Positions 32,889 to 40,775 of a DNA stretch of 44,012 nucleotides are shown one piece after another. Origin of the DNA: Actinomycetota bacterium (GTDB lineage Bacteria > Actinomycetota > Thermoleophilia > Gaiellales > Gaiellaceae); assembly GCA_013816245.1 (NCBI GenBank), contig JACDEU010000021.1:1-44012 (forward strand). Reading direction: 5' to 3'. The notes beneath the pieces were generated by a model. It had not been told where the DNA came from. It saw nothing but the letters and a program-made list of their open reading frames with translations, and did no database searches. The position numbers were made by a program, and so were the translations under genes. Numbering within the stretch: position 1 is the first letter of the stretch; each line of letters starts with the position of its first letter.

Positions 32889-34227
32889 CAAGCGAGTATG
32901 ACCCTGAAGGGTGTCAAAACTCTGATGCCAGGTTCGAAGAGGTCTGGCAGGGTTGCGACCAAGCGGCAGATTTCGGGATGGTTCGCCTCCGCTTTGCCTA
33001 TTCGGTCGCGGCTCGGCTCGTTGGTATGTCTTACTGGTTTACGCGCGCGCGAGTACCAGAAACCGCCTGAACGGCGCAAGAACCGCCGGCCGTGGAGCGC
33101 GTTCGCTGGGCCTGGGAGTATCGGTCGATGCTCCTCTCCTTCTCTTACCTTGCCTTCACTGCTGTTTTGAGGCTGCTCGTTCGGGATCGGCGGCCCGAGT
33201 TCGCCAAGGACGTGGAGCTCGTGCTGCTGCGGCACCAGCTCTCGGTCTTGGCTCGCCAGCAGCAGCGCCCGAGGCTTCTGCCCGCTGATCGTGCGTTCAT
33301 CGCTGCGCTTGCTCGACTGCTTCCGCATCGTCGCCGGCATGGCCTCGTGGTGACGCCGGCGACACTGCTGCGCTGGCACCGGGAGCTGGTGCGCAGGAAG
33401 TGGACGTATCCGCAGCGCAAACCTGGCCGTCCTCCGACGGGCGACGCGCTGCGCGAACTGGTACTGCGGCTTGCGCGCGAGAACCCGCGCTGGGGCTATC
33501 AGCGGATCGCTGGCGAGCTGATCAAGCTTGGCTTCCGCCTCTCACCGAGCACCGTGCGGCGCCTGCTTGCCTCCGCTGGGCTCGAGCCTGCGCCGCGGCG
33601 CGGAGGAACGAGCTGGCGGGTGTTCCTTGGCGGGCAGGCCGCGAGCATGCTCGCGTGCGACTTCTTTACGGTCGAGACGGTCGCGCTGCGTCGCCTCTAT
33701 GTGCTCTTCTTCATCGAGCTCGGCAGCCGGCGTGTCCACCTTGTCGGTTGCACGACCAACCCGACAGGAGCGTGGGTCGTTCAACAGGCGCGCAACCTCA
33801 GCTTCGCGAACCTGTTCGAACGGATGCGCTTCCTGATTCACGATCGCGACAGCAAGTTCACTGCTTCCTTCGACGAAGTGTTCCGCAGCGAAGGAATCAA
33901 CGTGATCCACACGCCGGTGCGAGCGCCGCAGGCGAACGCTTACGCGGAGCGCTTCGTCCGCACCGTCAGAACGGAGTGTCTCGACTGGCTCCTGATCGTC
34001 GGTCGCCGCCACCTTGAACACGTCCTGCGCATCTACATCCAGCACTACAACCGCGAGCGCCCGCACCGCGGACTCGCGCTGCAGCCGCCCTTAGCGCCGC
34101 GGCTCAAGCTACGGCCGGGCGGCGATGTCCAGCGCCGCCCGGCCGGCTCGGCGGCCTCGTGCACGAGTACTACAGAGCCGCGGCTTGAGTGAACGTGGTT
34201 TTGACACCCTTCAAGCTATCCGCTTGC
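32889..34227 (+). mobile_element. Complete 1.34-kb DDE insertion sequence
   Basis: Perfect 16-bp inverted repeats lie at 32905-32920 (TGAAGGGTGTCAAAAC) and 34198-34213. They continue outward with imperfect matches to GCAAGCG/CGCTTGC at about 32889 and 34227. One transposase gene fills the interior. No exact target duplication is certain because the outermost ends are imperfect. Confidence 0.85.
33128..34192 (+). CDS. IS3/IS481-like DDE transposase (integrase core)
   Basis: 354 residues from ATG at 33128 ([10 protein letters not shown]); a GTG 12 codons earlier is possible. The N-terminal helix-turn-helix region [11 protein letters not shown]...[13 protein letters not shown] is followed by an rve catalytic domain with acidic residues in [17 protein letters not shown] and [10 protein letters not shown]. 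It seems intact and is the only intact transposase in the window. It lies inside perfect inverted repeats, so the element may still be active. Confidence 0.9.
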   Translation: MLLSFSYLAFTAVLRLLVRDRRPEFAKDVELVLLRHQLSVLARQQQRPRLLPADRAFIAALARLLPHRRRHGLVVTPATLLRWHRELVRRKWTYPQRKPGRPPTGDALRELVLRLARENPRWGYQRIAGELIKLGFRLSPSTVRRLLASAGLEPAPRRGGTSWRVFLGGQAASMLACDFFTVETVALRRLYVLFFIELGSRRVHLVGCTTNPTGAWVVQQARNLSFANLFERMRFLIHDRDSKFTASFDEVFRSEGINVIHTPVRAPQANAYAERFVRTVRTECLDWLLIVGRRHLEHVLRIYIQHYNRERPHRGLALQPPLAPRLKLRPGGDVQRRPAGSAASCTSTTEPRLE

Positions 34228-34229
34228 GT

Positions 34230-35158
34230 CCCGAGTCGCTCATAGCAAGCACTTGTCGAGCGAAACGCGCAAAACCTTGAGCTCTTCCTCGCCGCTGCCG
34301 ATCGCCCGTCGGCGTCTCGTCTCGAAATGAGAAAAACGAGGCGCTGATTTCGCGACTGCGCGCGCTCGACGAGCTGGGGTGGACGCTGTCCGCCCGCTTA
34401 AAAAAGGCGGCTCCAGTTCACCCGCCTCTTGACGGGTGCCCGCTCAGGTGGGAAGCTTCTCCTTGCCAAGTCCCTGTGGGCCCTCGGGTTCGCAGGGACT
34501 AGGCATTTCTGGGCCCGGATTCCCGCTCGCGTTGCTGGTATTGACGAGCGGCCGGCGTGTCGCTGAAGCGTCCAACGCTCACATCGGCTCTTTGCAGCGG
34601 TTTCGAAGCGTCCGCGGCTGGATGCTTCGTCCGCGAGCCGAGCGGCGGGTGGGCGCGCGGTGCCTCAGAAACGACACCCCCGGCTTGGGGGAGAGCCGAG
34701 CACGTGAGAGAGGCGGGCACGGCCGCCACTGATTGCGGGCGGGGGCGCTGCCGCTGCTCCTCCGTTGACGCGGGGGCCGCCTCCAAGATCTCGAGGTGCC
34801 GGTTGGCCTCGCTAATTGCGTCCTCGCTGACATCTTCGGCGGTCATCGTAGTTCCGTTCTCGACTACGACAACAATGGTTTTTTTCCCCACCGAGCGTCG
34901 ACCTCTTCGGCTAGGCCCGACCCGCGGCGCCACGGGCCACCGAAGTGGCGGCGGCTCCTCGACGAGTTGCGCAGCCCTGGCTTCATCCCGGAAGACTCTC
35001 TCCCGCAAACATTCGGCCTACCGACCCTCATCGGGGGCACAGGATTCCGCCAGAGGGGAAAGCAGGCGACGTTTCCCGAATCAGGTTGTCCGGCGGGACG
35101 GCGAGTTATCCGACAACTTCATCACTTCGTCGGGGGCGAGCTATTTCGCCAAACGCTC
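34230..35158. other. Long stretch without a supportable gene
   Basis: Several open frames exist, but none keeps protein-like composition. A minus-strand frame from ATG 34846 begins plausibly (MTAEDVSEDAISEANRHLEI) and then degrades into proline/arginine-rich noise. The left end (34230-34400) directly flanks the insertion sequence. I see no tRNA, terminator with T tract, or repeat of the two families. Confidence 0.45.
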
Positions 35159-35566
35159 CTAGTGCTCGACGACGAGGTGTGTGACTGGGAGGGAGAAGCG
35201 ATTGAGGGCGGTTTCCGCGCTTCCTTTCTCAAGCCAGGCGGCGTCCTCGTCGGGGAGTGTGACGACGATCAGTTCATCGGCCGGGAAGGTGCGAAGGGCA
35301 TCCGCGATCGCTTGCACTGGGTCGGAGTCACCGACCCGGGACTCAACGTCGTCGGTCGGTGCCGCCTCCGCCAGTTCGTCGGCCCGTTCGGCTGCGTCGG
35401 TGCGGGCGTCGTCGTCGGCGTTGGTCAACCAATCGAGCCGGGAGATGTCGGAGGCTGGCGCAACAACGAGCATCTCTGCATCCTCGCCCGCGTGCGCACG
35501 GACCGACGTGCGCAGATCTGCCGCGGGGACGGAGGCGGTGGCGACGACGAGCAGCCGACGAGGCAC
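35159..35566 (-). CDS. Universal-stress-like nucleotide-binding-fold protein
   Basis: 135 residues from GTG at 35566. An alternating alpha/beta fold begins RRLLVVATASV and ends with the strand FSLPVTHLVVEH. The central ISRLDWLTNADDDARTDAAERAD and DPVQAIADALRTFPADELIV segments are typical of a USP-related actinobacterial family often found beside stress genes. There is no clear ATP loop (G-2x-G-9x-G), so nucleotide binding is doubtful. It stands alone. Confidence 0.75.
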   Translation of the reverse strand: MPRRLLVVATASVPAADLRTSVRAHAGEDAEMLVVAPASDISRLDWLTNADDDARTDAAERADELAEAAPTDDVESRVGDSDPVQAIADALRTFPADELIVVTLPDEDAAWLEKGSAETALNRFSLPVTHLVVEH

Positions 35567-35609
35567 GGCTCCAGCCTATCCAGCTTGTCGACCGCTGCGA
35601 ACGCCTAGC

Positions 35610-35879
35610 TGTAGTTCCTAGCCACGTTGTTCAGTCGTGATCCTGGTGGCTGGTGGGCGAGACTGCCGTGTGGTCGTGTGTAGTTGTAGTGGTTTAGCCC
35701 GGGGGGTAGGGCTTGAGCGCGTTCGGTGTTGCTTTGGTAGAGGCGTGCGTAGGCCCAGCCGTGGAGGAGGGTTTGGATGAAGCGTTCCGCTTTGCCGTTG
35801 GTCTGAGGTCGCCTGGGCTTGGTGCGGCTGTGGCGGGCCTCCAGGGAGGCCCGGATGAACAACCTTCCTAGGAACTACA
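35610..35879 (-). mobile_element. 270-bp internally deleted IS481-type element with target duplication
   Basis: The ends are TGTAGTTCCTAG at the left and its inverse at the right, continuing imperfectly to GTTGTTCA. The element is flanked on both sides by the same hexamer CCTAGC (35604-35609 and 35880-35885), a target-site duplication. Inside is only the last part of a transposase gene. It is a non-autonomous derivative that kept both ends. Confidence 0.85.
35612..35862 (-). pseudogene. IS481 transposase C-terminal fragment
   Basis: The minus strand reads RPQTNGKAERFIQTLLHGWA, then LNHYNYTRPHGSLAHQPP, the conserved end of IS481 transposases. The glutamate in KAERF is the third catalytic acid. 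The first two acids and the DNA-binding domain are missing, replaced by a few codons from the opposite element end. Confidence 0.85.
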
Positions 35880-36027
35880 CCTAGCCCGAGATGCCGCGTC
35901 GGCCGATTCGCGCCCTGGTACGACTCAGGCATGCGCGCGACCTCAGTCTGTTCCGCTCGCGGCGTAAGTTGCGGGCAAGCGTCATCTAGACTCGGGCTCG
36001 CGGCCCTTGGGCACTCGTGGGATCAGC

Positions 36028-36237
36028 GTGCACACAATTGGCTGGATCCTGATGATCGTCGGCATCGTCGGGGGCATCACCTCAACGGTTTTCTGGCGGT
36101 CTTGGGGGCCCGGCTACTTCAGCCGCCGCCGAACGGTCGTGGACGAGCAGCCGGCAAGTTCGACCCTGCAAGCGCGTGCCGGTCTCTGCCGTGGAGCCCA
36201 GATACCGGCCAACGCAGCGCCCCCAACTCGGTTGTGA
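36028..36237 (+). CDS. DUF6458-like small membrane protein, short form
   Basis: 69 residues from GTG at 36028. One strong membrane helix (IGWILMIVGIVGGITSTVFW), then RSWGPGYFSRRRTVVDEQ. The helix and the W-x-SWG-x-RRRT-x-VD pattern match the second half of the gene at 43781-44008. It lacks that protein's first membrane helix. The last 30 residues have no counterpart. Confidence 0.6.
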   Translation: MHTIGWILMIVGIVGGITSTVFWRSWGPGYFSRRRTVVDEQPASSTLQARAGLCRGAQIPANAAPPTRL

Positions 36238-36239
36238 GG

Positions 36240-36543
36240 CTGAAGGAACGGTCCCGTCCCAATCTAATGTTCTGTGATGCATGACCGAATTTAGCCATGG
36301 CCCTATACCTCCAAGCCTTCCAGACCGATCTCGACTCAGCCAGCGGATCCTTGCTCGCTCAGACGACGCGAGCGCCTAGCGAGGCTCTGACCGGTGAAGC
36401 TCGTGCTCGCCCTACGAGTGGTCCGCGCTTGGGCCGAGCGGTTAGCTTGGCGCAGATGATGAAGCGACGACTCGGACGCCCAGCCAAGTGGATCGGCGGG
36501 GCCAAGTCCTCGCCCTCCCTTTCCCGTATCGAGGTGCTGAGAG
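36240..36543. other. Intergenic with a partial repeat-family-1 flank
   Basis: At about 36268-36282 the plus strand carries TGTTCTGTGATGCATGA, resembling the left flank of hairpin repeat copies B and D, but without the hairpin. An open frame from 36297 has no recognisable features. Confidence 0.35.
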
Positions 36544-36843
36544 ATGGCCGTTAAGTCGCTGGTATCGGATAAGCCGCGGCTCGTCTTTTTCCACTCGAGC
36601 GTGTCCGGCCGCTGCCGGCGCGTCGAGGGCTATCTCGCGCACGTGTTGCAGCACCGGCGAAACCACGACACCTTCGAGTTGCTGCGTGTTGCCGAGGAAG
36701 AACGTCCCGATCTGCTGGAACGTTTCGCGGTCGCCAGCCTACCGACGATCATCGTCGTTGAAGGCACGCGAGTTCGCGCCAGGCTCGAGCAGCCACGTGG
36801 CGCTCGCCAGATCGAAGGCTTCCTCGCGCCCTGGCTGAACTGA
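36544..36843 (+). CDS. Thioredoxin-fold protein lacking one redox cysteine
   Basis: 99 residues with strand LVFFHS, a modified active site SGRC (21-24) in place of CxxC, the cis-proline strand LPTIIVVEG and a C-terminal helix. With only the second cysteine it cannot do ordinary dithiol exchange but could form mixed disulfides or act structurally. The RBS GAGGTG is upstream. It stands between the small membrane gene and the convergent PRC/Nramp operon. Confidence 0.75.
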   Translation: MAVKSLVSDKPRLVFFHSSVSGRCRRVEGYLAHVLQHRRNHDTFELLRVAEEERPDLLERFAVASLPTIIVVEGTRVRARLEQPRGARQIEGFLAPWLN

Positions 36844-36939
36844 GCGGCGGCATCCGAAAATCCCGTCGCCTGCGTGCTGGGCCGAGGCTTCGAGTTAACC
36901 GACCGCGGAAATGCGTTTGCCGCTCGGCTTTGAACACCG

Positions 36940-37194
36940 CTAGCCGGTGTTGGTGTCGTCGTGGATGATGATTCGTTTGCCTTCGATCCGCGCCACGGCG
37001 TCCCAGGGGATGGTGGTGTGTTGGTCGTGGGTTCGGATTCCGAGGTGCGCGAGCCAGGCTTTGCGGCCGACGCAGAGGCCGGTGATGGTGAGGGTTGTGC
37101 CGGTGAGTTCGCCGCGGAGGTCGTGGCAGCGGCCAAGTTTGCGGCCGGATTGGGTTTCGACCTTGCGTTTTTGGAGTGAGGAGAGGGTTCTCAT
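36940..37194 (-). CDS. PRC-barrel-like protein 2
   Basis: 84 residues: RTLSSLQKRKVETQSGRKLG, CHDLRGEL, then beta strands ending IPWDAVARIEGKRIIIHDD. The pattern (strand, xxSGRxLGxCxD, late IPWDxVxRI) is that of a PRC-barrel domain. PRC barrels bind other proteins or RNA. The start overlaps the end of the first PRC gene by ATGA. It is the last gene of the operon. Confidence 0.8.
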   Translation of the reverse strand: MRTLSSLQKRKVETQSGRKLGRCHDLRGELTGTTLTITGLCVGRKAWLAHLGIRTHDQHTTIPWDAVARIEGKRIIIHDDTNTG

Positions 37195-37544
37195 CTGCCG
37201 GCGCCGGGGATCTTTTCGGCGTAAGGGCGGAGGCGGTCGTCGCCGCGGCCGAGGCCGAGGCTCGTTGCGTCGTGTTTGAGGTGGACGGCCGAGTCGATCT
37301 TTTCGACTTCGTCCCAGGGGATTCGTACCTTTCTGCTGCCGCCGATCCAGCCGGCGAGCCGGCCGGTCCAGCCCGCCCTTGGCCCCCAGTGGCCGGGGCC
37401 GACGAGGAGCGCGACGATCTGTGGGGTCTCGCCGGGGCCGCCTTCGATTGCGAGGTCGTCGACGTTGCCGCAGCGGCGGCCGTTTACGTCGAGGAGCTGG
37501 TGGTCGAGCACGTGCAGGCCGATGTCGAGCTCGCTGCGGCTCAA
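37191..37544 (-). CDS. PRC-barrel-like protein 1
   Basis: 117 residues from a TTG that overlaps the transporter stop (TTGA). It has DHQLLDVNGRRCGNVDDLAIEG, then VALLVGPG and strand IPWDEVEKIDSAVHL, a PRC-barrel arrangement. A Gly/Trp-rich insert and a C-terminal tail differ from PRC 2. Located between the transporter gene and PRC 2, it probably acts with the transporter at the cytosolic membrane face (inference). Confidence 0.8.
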   Translation of the reverse strand: MSRSELDIGLHVLDHQLLDVNGRRCGNVDDLAIEGGPGETPQIVALLVGPGHWGPRAGWTGRLAGWIGGSRKVRIPWDEVEKIDSAVHLKHDATSLGLGRGDDRLRPYAEKIPGAGR

Positions 37545-38767
37545 TTCTGGCCTGCGTTCGTCAGCACCATCAACGGGATAGCCGTAAGCGCAATGACCAT
37601 GATCACAATCAGATAGACGATACCGAGGATGTTCCCGAGTCGGCCGTTGCCGTAGCGTCCCATGTAGGCCTTGTCGTTAGCGACGAGCAGGATCGGGATA
37701 TAGGTGAGCGGCAACGCGGCGACGGAGAAGATAACGGCGTACTCGGTGAGCACGACTGCGTCGACGCCGGTCATCACGATTCCCATTGCGAGCACGAGCA
37801 GCACGAGCCAGGTGAGGGCGAAGCGCGGCGCGCCTTTCGGGTGTCGGTAGCGGCCCCATTCCCAGCCGCAGAACTGCGCGAGGTTGTACGCACCCGAGAA
37901 GACCGTGTCGATCGACGCGCCCCCGACCGCGAACAGGATCCCAACGAGCGCGAGCAGTAGTCCAATCTTGCCGAGTGGGTCGCCGGCGCCGAGCGCGATC
38001 GTGCCGAGGTGCTGCGGTGAGATTCCGTGCCCGAGGAACACGGTTGCCCCAACGATCATCAGCGCGAGCGAGAGGGTGCCGCCGAGGCTGTAGCCGACGA
38101 ACGCGTTGGACTGGTTCAGGCCGATGTCCTTCGGCGACCATTCCTCTTCGACGCCGCCTGAAGAGTAGAAGTAGACCTCGTAGGGGGTCATCGCGGCGCC
38201 GAGTAGCCCGATCACGAAATACGCGTACAGCATCGGGTTGTTCTGGCTGATGTGGGGGATGAACCCCTTCCCGACCTGCCCCCAGTCAGGCCCGAGCTTC
38301 ACCGCCGCGACCGCGAAGACGAGCATGCAAAGTCCGCCATAGCCGAAGCCCCGCTCCAGCCAGTTAAACGAGGTCACCCAGATGATCACCGCGAAGCCGA
38401 CAACCGCAATCAGGATCAACCAACGGTAGGGAAGACCCGACAGCAGTTGCAGAGCGATCGCGACGCCGCCCAGCTCGGCCGCGAGCGTCATCAGATTCAC
38501 GACCTCCGACGAAACAAGCGCACCAAGCGCAGCCTTGAAACCGAGCCGCTCCCGCACTGCGTCAAAGACCGCTTTCCCGGAGACGGCTGCGACCCGGCCG
38601 CACATCTCCGAATAGACAACGATCCCGATCACGCCGATCGGAATCACCCACATCAACTGATAGCCGAAGGTCGCGCCCGCTGCAGTGTTAAAGACGAGGT
38701 CGCCGATGTCAACGAACCCGCCGATCGCGGCCAGGATCCCGAGCGCGAGACCGAAGATCTTGTTCAC
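37541..38767 (-). CDS. Nramp-related metal ion transporter with altered metal-site motifs
   Basis: 408 residues from a GTG overlapping the lipoprotein stop (GTGA). About eleven membrane helices are visible. The helix-1 signature, DPGN in classical MntH/Nramp, is DIGD here (20-23). The helix-6 signature, usually MPHN, is MTPYE (193-197) so the metal-ligating methionine is missing. Loss of that methionine is also seen in Nramp-related Mg2+ transporters and suggests a harder cation than Mn2+ or Fe2+ (inference). The gene sits in a four-gene operon with a lipoprotein and two PRC-barrel proteins. Confidence 0.85.
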   Translation of the reverse strand: MNKIFGLALGILAAIGGFVDIGDLVFNTAAGATFGYQLMWVIPIGVIGIVVYSEMCGRVAAVSGKAVFDAVRERLGFKAALGALVSSEVVNLMTLAAELGGVAIALQLLSGLPYRWLILIAVVGFAVIIWVTSFNWLERGFGYGGLCMLVFAVAAVKLGPDWGQVGKGFIPHISQNNPMLYAYFVIGLLGAAMTPYEVYFYSSGGVEEEWSPKDIGLNQSNAFVGYSLGGTLSLALMIVGATVFLGHGISPQHLGTIALGAGDPLGKIGLLLALVGILFAVGGASIDTVFSGAYNLAQFCGWEWGRYRHPKGAPRFALTWLVLLVLAMGIVMTGVDAVVLTEYAVIFSVAALPLTYIPILLVANDKAYMGRYGNGRLGNILGIVYLIVIMVIALTAIPLMVLTNAGQN

Positions 38768-39159
38768 GCGCAGCCGCCGAGCTTCCTCAGCCGCTGCTCG
38801 ACTGAGCCGGCAACCACAGGGTCGGAGGGATGGTCGTGCAGACGCTGCAGCGTCGCCGACAGACTCGCCGCATCCCGCGACTTGGCACGAACCCGCCGCT
38901 CGATAGACGCAACCGTCTTCCTCTTCAACAAGGCGTTGGCGAGGTTGGACGCCTGGATCTGCAGCTCCTCAGCCTGCTCGCGCGCAAAAAACGCAGTCGT
39001 CTTCCCCCGCACGACATCATGCGCCAACAGCGCTCCCTCGCAGGCCATCGAATCGATCGACGCCGAGTCGTTTTTTAGCGCGTGACGGTCAACGGTGCCG
39101 CCATTGCAACCAGCGCACAGCACCGCCGACGCAGCAAGCGCCACGACCCGCGTCAGCAC
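38764..39159 (-). CDS. Lipoprotein, first gene of the transporter operon
   Basis: 131 residues with an N-terminal signal and lipobox LCAGC (14-18; C18 lipidated). The mature part is helical and highly charged (HALKNDSASIDSMACEG, then EELQIQASNLANALLKRKT). Helical, Ala/Leu/Arg-rich, no known family. The stop overlaps the transporter start by GTGA, so it is translationally coupled. It may help present metal to, or gate, the transporter from outside. Confidence 0.72.
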   Translation of the reverse strand: MLTRVVALAASAVLCAGCNGGTVDRHALKNDSASIDSMACEGALLAHDVVRGKTTAFFAREQAEELQIQASNLANALLKRKTVASIERRVRAKSRDAASLSATLQRLHDHPSDPVVAGSVEQRLRKLGGCA

Positions 39160-39529
39160 CGGTAGATGCGCCGAGTAGGAACTGGACTGCCTTTAGCCGG
39201 GCCGGCCAGCTGGATCGTTGCCATATGAATTCCGTTCGCCGATCACGCCGTCCTGGTTGTGGATTACGTGCTCAGTCATCCTGCTGGGCGCGAGCGCGGC
39301 CAGCCCTGACCGCCGCCTCCTTGTTTGCATGCGAACCGCCGAACGCGCTACCTTCCTCGGCCTCATTGATCCACTGCTCACTCTTATAGACGGTATGTGG
39401 ATAAAGCCCTCTGCCACGTTCACCTCCGCGCAGTTAATTTCCTGGTTCTGCGCACAGTCGATCCAAAACAAACGCTTGAACCACGACGGAGACATGCTTT
39501 CAGGAAGCTCGCGGCGCGCTCGCTGATTC

Positions 39530-39558
39530 GCCCCCCGTAGCTGAGTGGATAGATCACC
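39530..39558 (+). pseudogene. tRNA-Arg-like 5' segment (degenerate)
   Basis: CCCCCCGTAGCTGAGTGGA then TAGATCACC closely follows the 5' half of a typical tRNA (acceptor, TA, GCTC-AGTGGATA-GAGC D arm, ACC). Two changes break the D stem (GCTG, GATC). Nothing after 39558 resembles an anticodon arm. It lies inside the reading frame of the neighbouring excisionase. Confidence 0.4.
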
Positions 39559-39559
39559 A

Positions 39560-39739
39560 AGCGTCAGCGCAGCCGACTCCGCGAGCCAGCGCTCCAGCTC
39601 GGGCACAGCGACAAGGATCAGCCCCCCCGCGTCGAACGACATGCAATTCGGGCCTGACGTGCTTGTCAAAGTAGTCCTGCGAGACACCAAGTGCCTTCGC
39701 GGCCTCATTCAAGCGGAAAGCGAGACGCCCGCCGTTCAC
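39560..39739 (-). pseudogene. Excisionase-type HTH protein, frameshifted
   Basis: From GTG 39739 the minus strand encodes GRLAFRLNEAAKALGVSQDY, then KHVRPELHVVRRGG. A shift of one base in a run of seven G (39622-39628) is needed to continue as LILVAVPELERWLAESAALTL. Joined, this is the complete helix-turn-helix/wing of an Xis-like or MerR-like excisionase. The run of G makes either a real inactivating mutation or a base-calling error likely. The frame is overlapped at its start (GTGA) by an upstream ORF fragment. Confidence 0.65.
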
Positions 39740-39875
39740 GACTCGGGCACCCTCGGCTCGTTTCCGAAGTACACCTCATCGCCGAGCGAGAGGGCGGGCG
39801 CAGGCCACCGTTTCCTGTCAAGCTCGTTGACGAGGCCCGCGAACTCTGCAATTGCGTCATGACGAGAGCGGGCGG
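39737..39875 (-). pseudogene. C-terminal fragment of an unknown gene upstream of the excisionase
   Basis: The minus-strand frame reads AIAEFAGLVNELDRKRWP then APALSLGDEVYFGNEPRV and stops at TGA, overlapping the excisionase GTG. The composition is protein-like but there is no start codon within reach, and upstream DNA belongs to a remnant on the other strand. Confidence 0.4.
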
Positions 39876-39892
39876 TGGTGGTGCTAGTGGGA

Positions 39893-40088
39893 GGAGGCCA
39901 CTGCGGGTACTCATATCTGGGCTTCGACCGTAGTCCCCCTCAGGACCCTTTACCACTCGATGTACTTCACCGGTGCCTATGCGATCCACGGCAATCCCTT
40001 TGTTCCGCCCTATCCGGCAAGTCATGGTTGTGTCCGCGTCTCCATGTGGGTCGCGCCGCTGCTCTATGCGACGACGCCGTACGGTTAG
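39893..40088 (+). pseudogene. L,D-transpeptidase C-terminal remnant
   Basis: The plus strand reads [11 protein letters not shown] in one frame and, after a shift near 39940, [19 protein letters not shown], then [17 protein letters not shown] and ATTPYG followed by TAG. The catalytic HxxG...SHGCVR motif is intact. The in-frame TAG at 40086 stands where a codon would lead into TVYVY and TAG at 40104, a typical LDT end. The N-terminal two thirds are missing. Intact LDTs cross-link peptidoglycan. Confidence 0.7.
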
Positions 40089-40530
40089 ACGGTCTACGTG
40101 TACTAGCCTTGTGCTCCTGACTCTCGTGGGCTGCGGAAGTGCGTCGCGTCCTATTTCGTACACCGATCTGACGCTGCGAGTTGGAGCGCTCGAGTTCACG
40201 AGCATTACGGTCGCGCTCTTCCATGACCGTGTCAAACTGCTCTACGTCCTCGAGCGCAACAACCCCGGGCGCCCGATTCGCCTGCCCCCGCTCGACTTCA
40301 GTCGGCAGGAAGTCTTCCTCGTCTCTACGGGGCCTCGGTCGAGCACTGGCTACGCGCTGCGCATCGTGAAAATCCGCGATGTGGGCGATCACATTGTGGT
40401 CGTGGTCCACGAGCGAACTCCGACGCTCGGGGAAACTGGGGTCAGGGCCCGGGTCACGTATCCTTTTCGTCTGATCGCGCTGCCGCGAGCGGACGAAACC
40501 GTCCACCTGAAGTGGCCAGGACGCCCGTGA
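40066..40530 (+). CDS. PrcB-domain lipoprotein
   Basis: 154 residues from ATG at 40066. A basic start (RRRRTVRR) and a hydrophobic core lead to lipobox LVGC (38-41 region), and the mature domain has [30 protein letters not shown] and the end [17 protein letters not shown], typical of the PrcB C-terminal domain of Spirochaete protease complexes and relatives. The first codons overlap the end of the L,D-transpeptidase remnant in another frame. It is followed by a small gene with a GTGA overlap. Function in this lineage is unknown. Confidence 0.72.
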   Translation: MRRRRTVRRSTCTSLVLLTLVGCGSASRPISYTDLTLRVGALEFTSITVALFHDRVKLLYVLERNNPGRPIRLPPLDFSRQEVFLVSTGPRSSTGYALRIVKIRDVGDHIVVVVHERTPTLGETGVRARVTYPFRLIALPRADETVHLKWPGRP

Positions 40531-40769
40531 CTGCTGAGGACCCGTTCATCCGCCAGCTGATCGCCGAAGTGGTTCTCGCAACCGTTCAAGGACTCATTGT
40601 CGGTGTCTTTGTTGCCACTGATTGGCTCCCTGCAACCCGCCAAGTACCCGGCCGAGGTTTCTGTCGCCTTTCCACCAGAAAGCGACACCGCTCGCGCCGA
40701 CGGTGTTCTTCAACAAGAGGTCCCCCGGCCATCGCGCACGCGATTGACGAGACGAAGCGGCGGACCTGA
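40527..40769 (+). CDS. Small membrane protein with a repeat-derived tail
   Basis: 80 residues from the GTG that overlaps the PrcB-gene stop (GTGA). Residues 1-35 look genuine: [15 protein letters not shown] and a hydrophobic stretch LATVQGLIVGVFVATDWL. From about residue 43 the frame runs into hairpin repeat copy C and becomes Arg/Ser-rich, so the original 3' end was probably replaced by the repeat. Confidence 0.45.
   Translation: MTAEDPFIRQLIAEVVLATVQGLIVGVFVATDWLPATRQVPGRGFCRLSTRKRHRSRRRCSSTRGPPAIAHAIDETKRRT
40652..40710 (+). repeat. Hairpin repeat family 1, copy C
   Basis: A 26-base hairpin core at 40662-40687 is identical to copy B. The right flank CGCTCGCGCCGACGGTGTTC differs from copy B by one base. 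The left flank lacks the CATTCTGTGACGC block found in B and D. Confidence 0.85.
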
Positions 40770-40775
40770 CACCCA

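Noticed and set aside
32300-33379. A 359-codon minus-strand frame beside the IS
   Set aside because: It crosses the MITE, the tandem repeats and the left end of the insertion sequence; only a short zinc-ribbon piece inside looks protein-like.
34380-34440. Possible terminator with an A6/T6 run between GC arms
   Set aside because: The arms do not pair well and the T run would lie in the loop.
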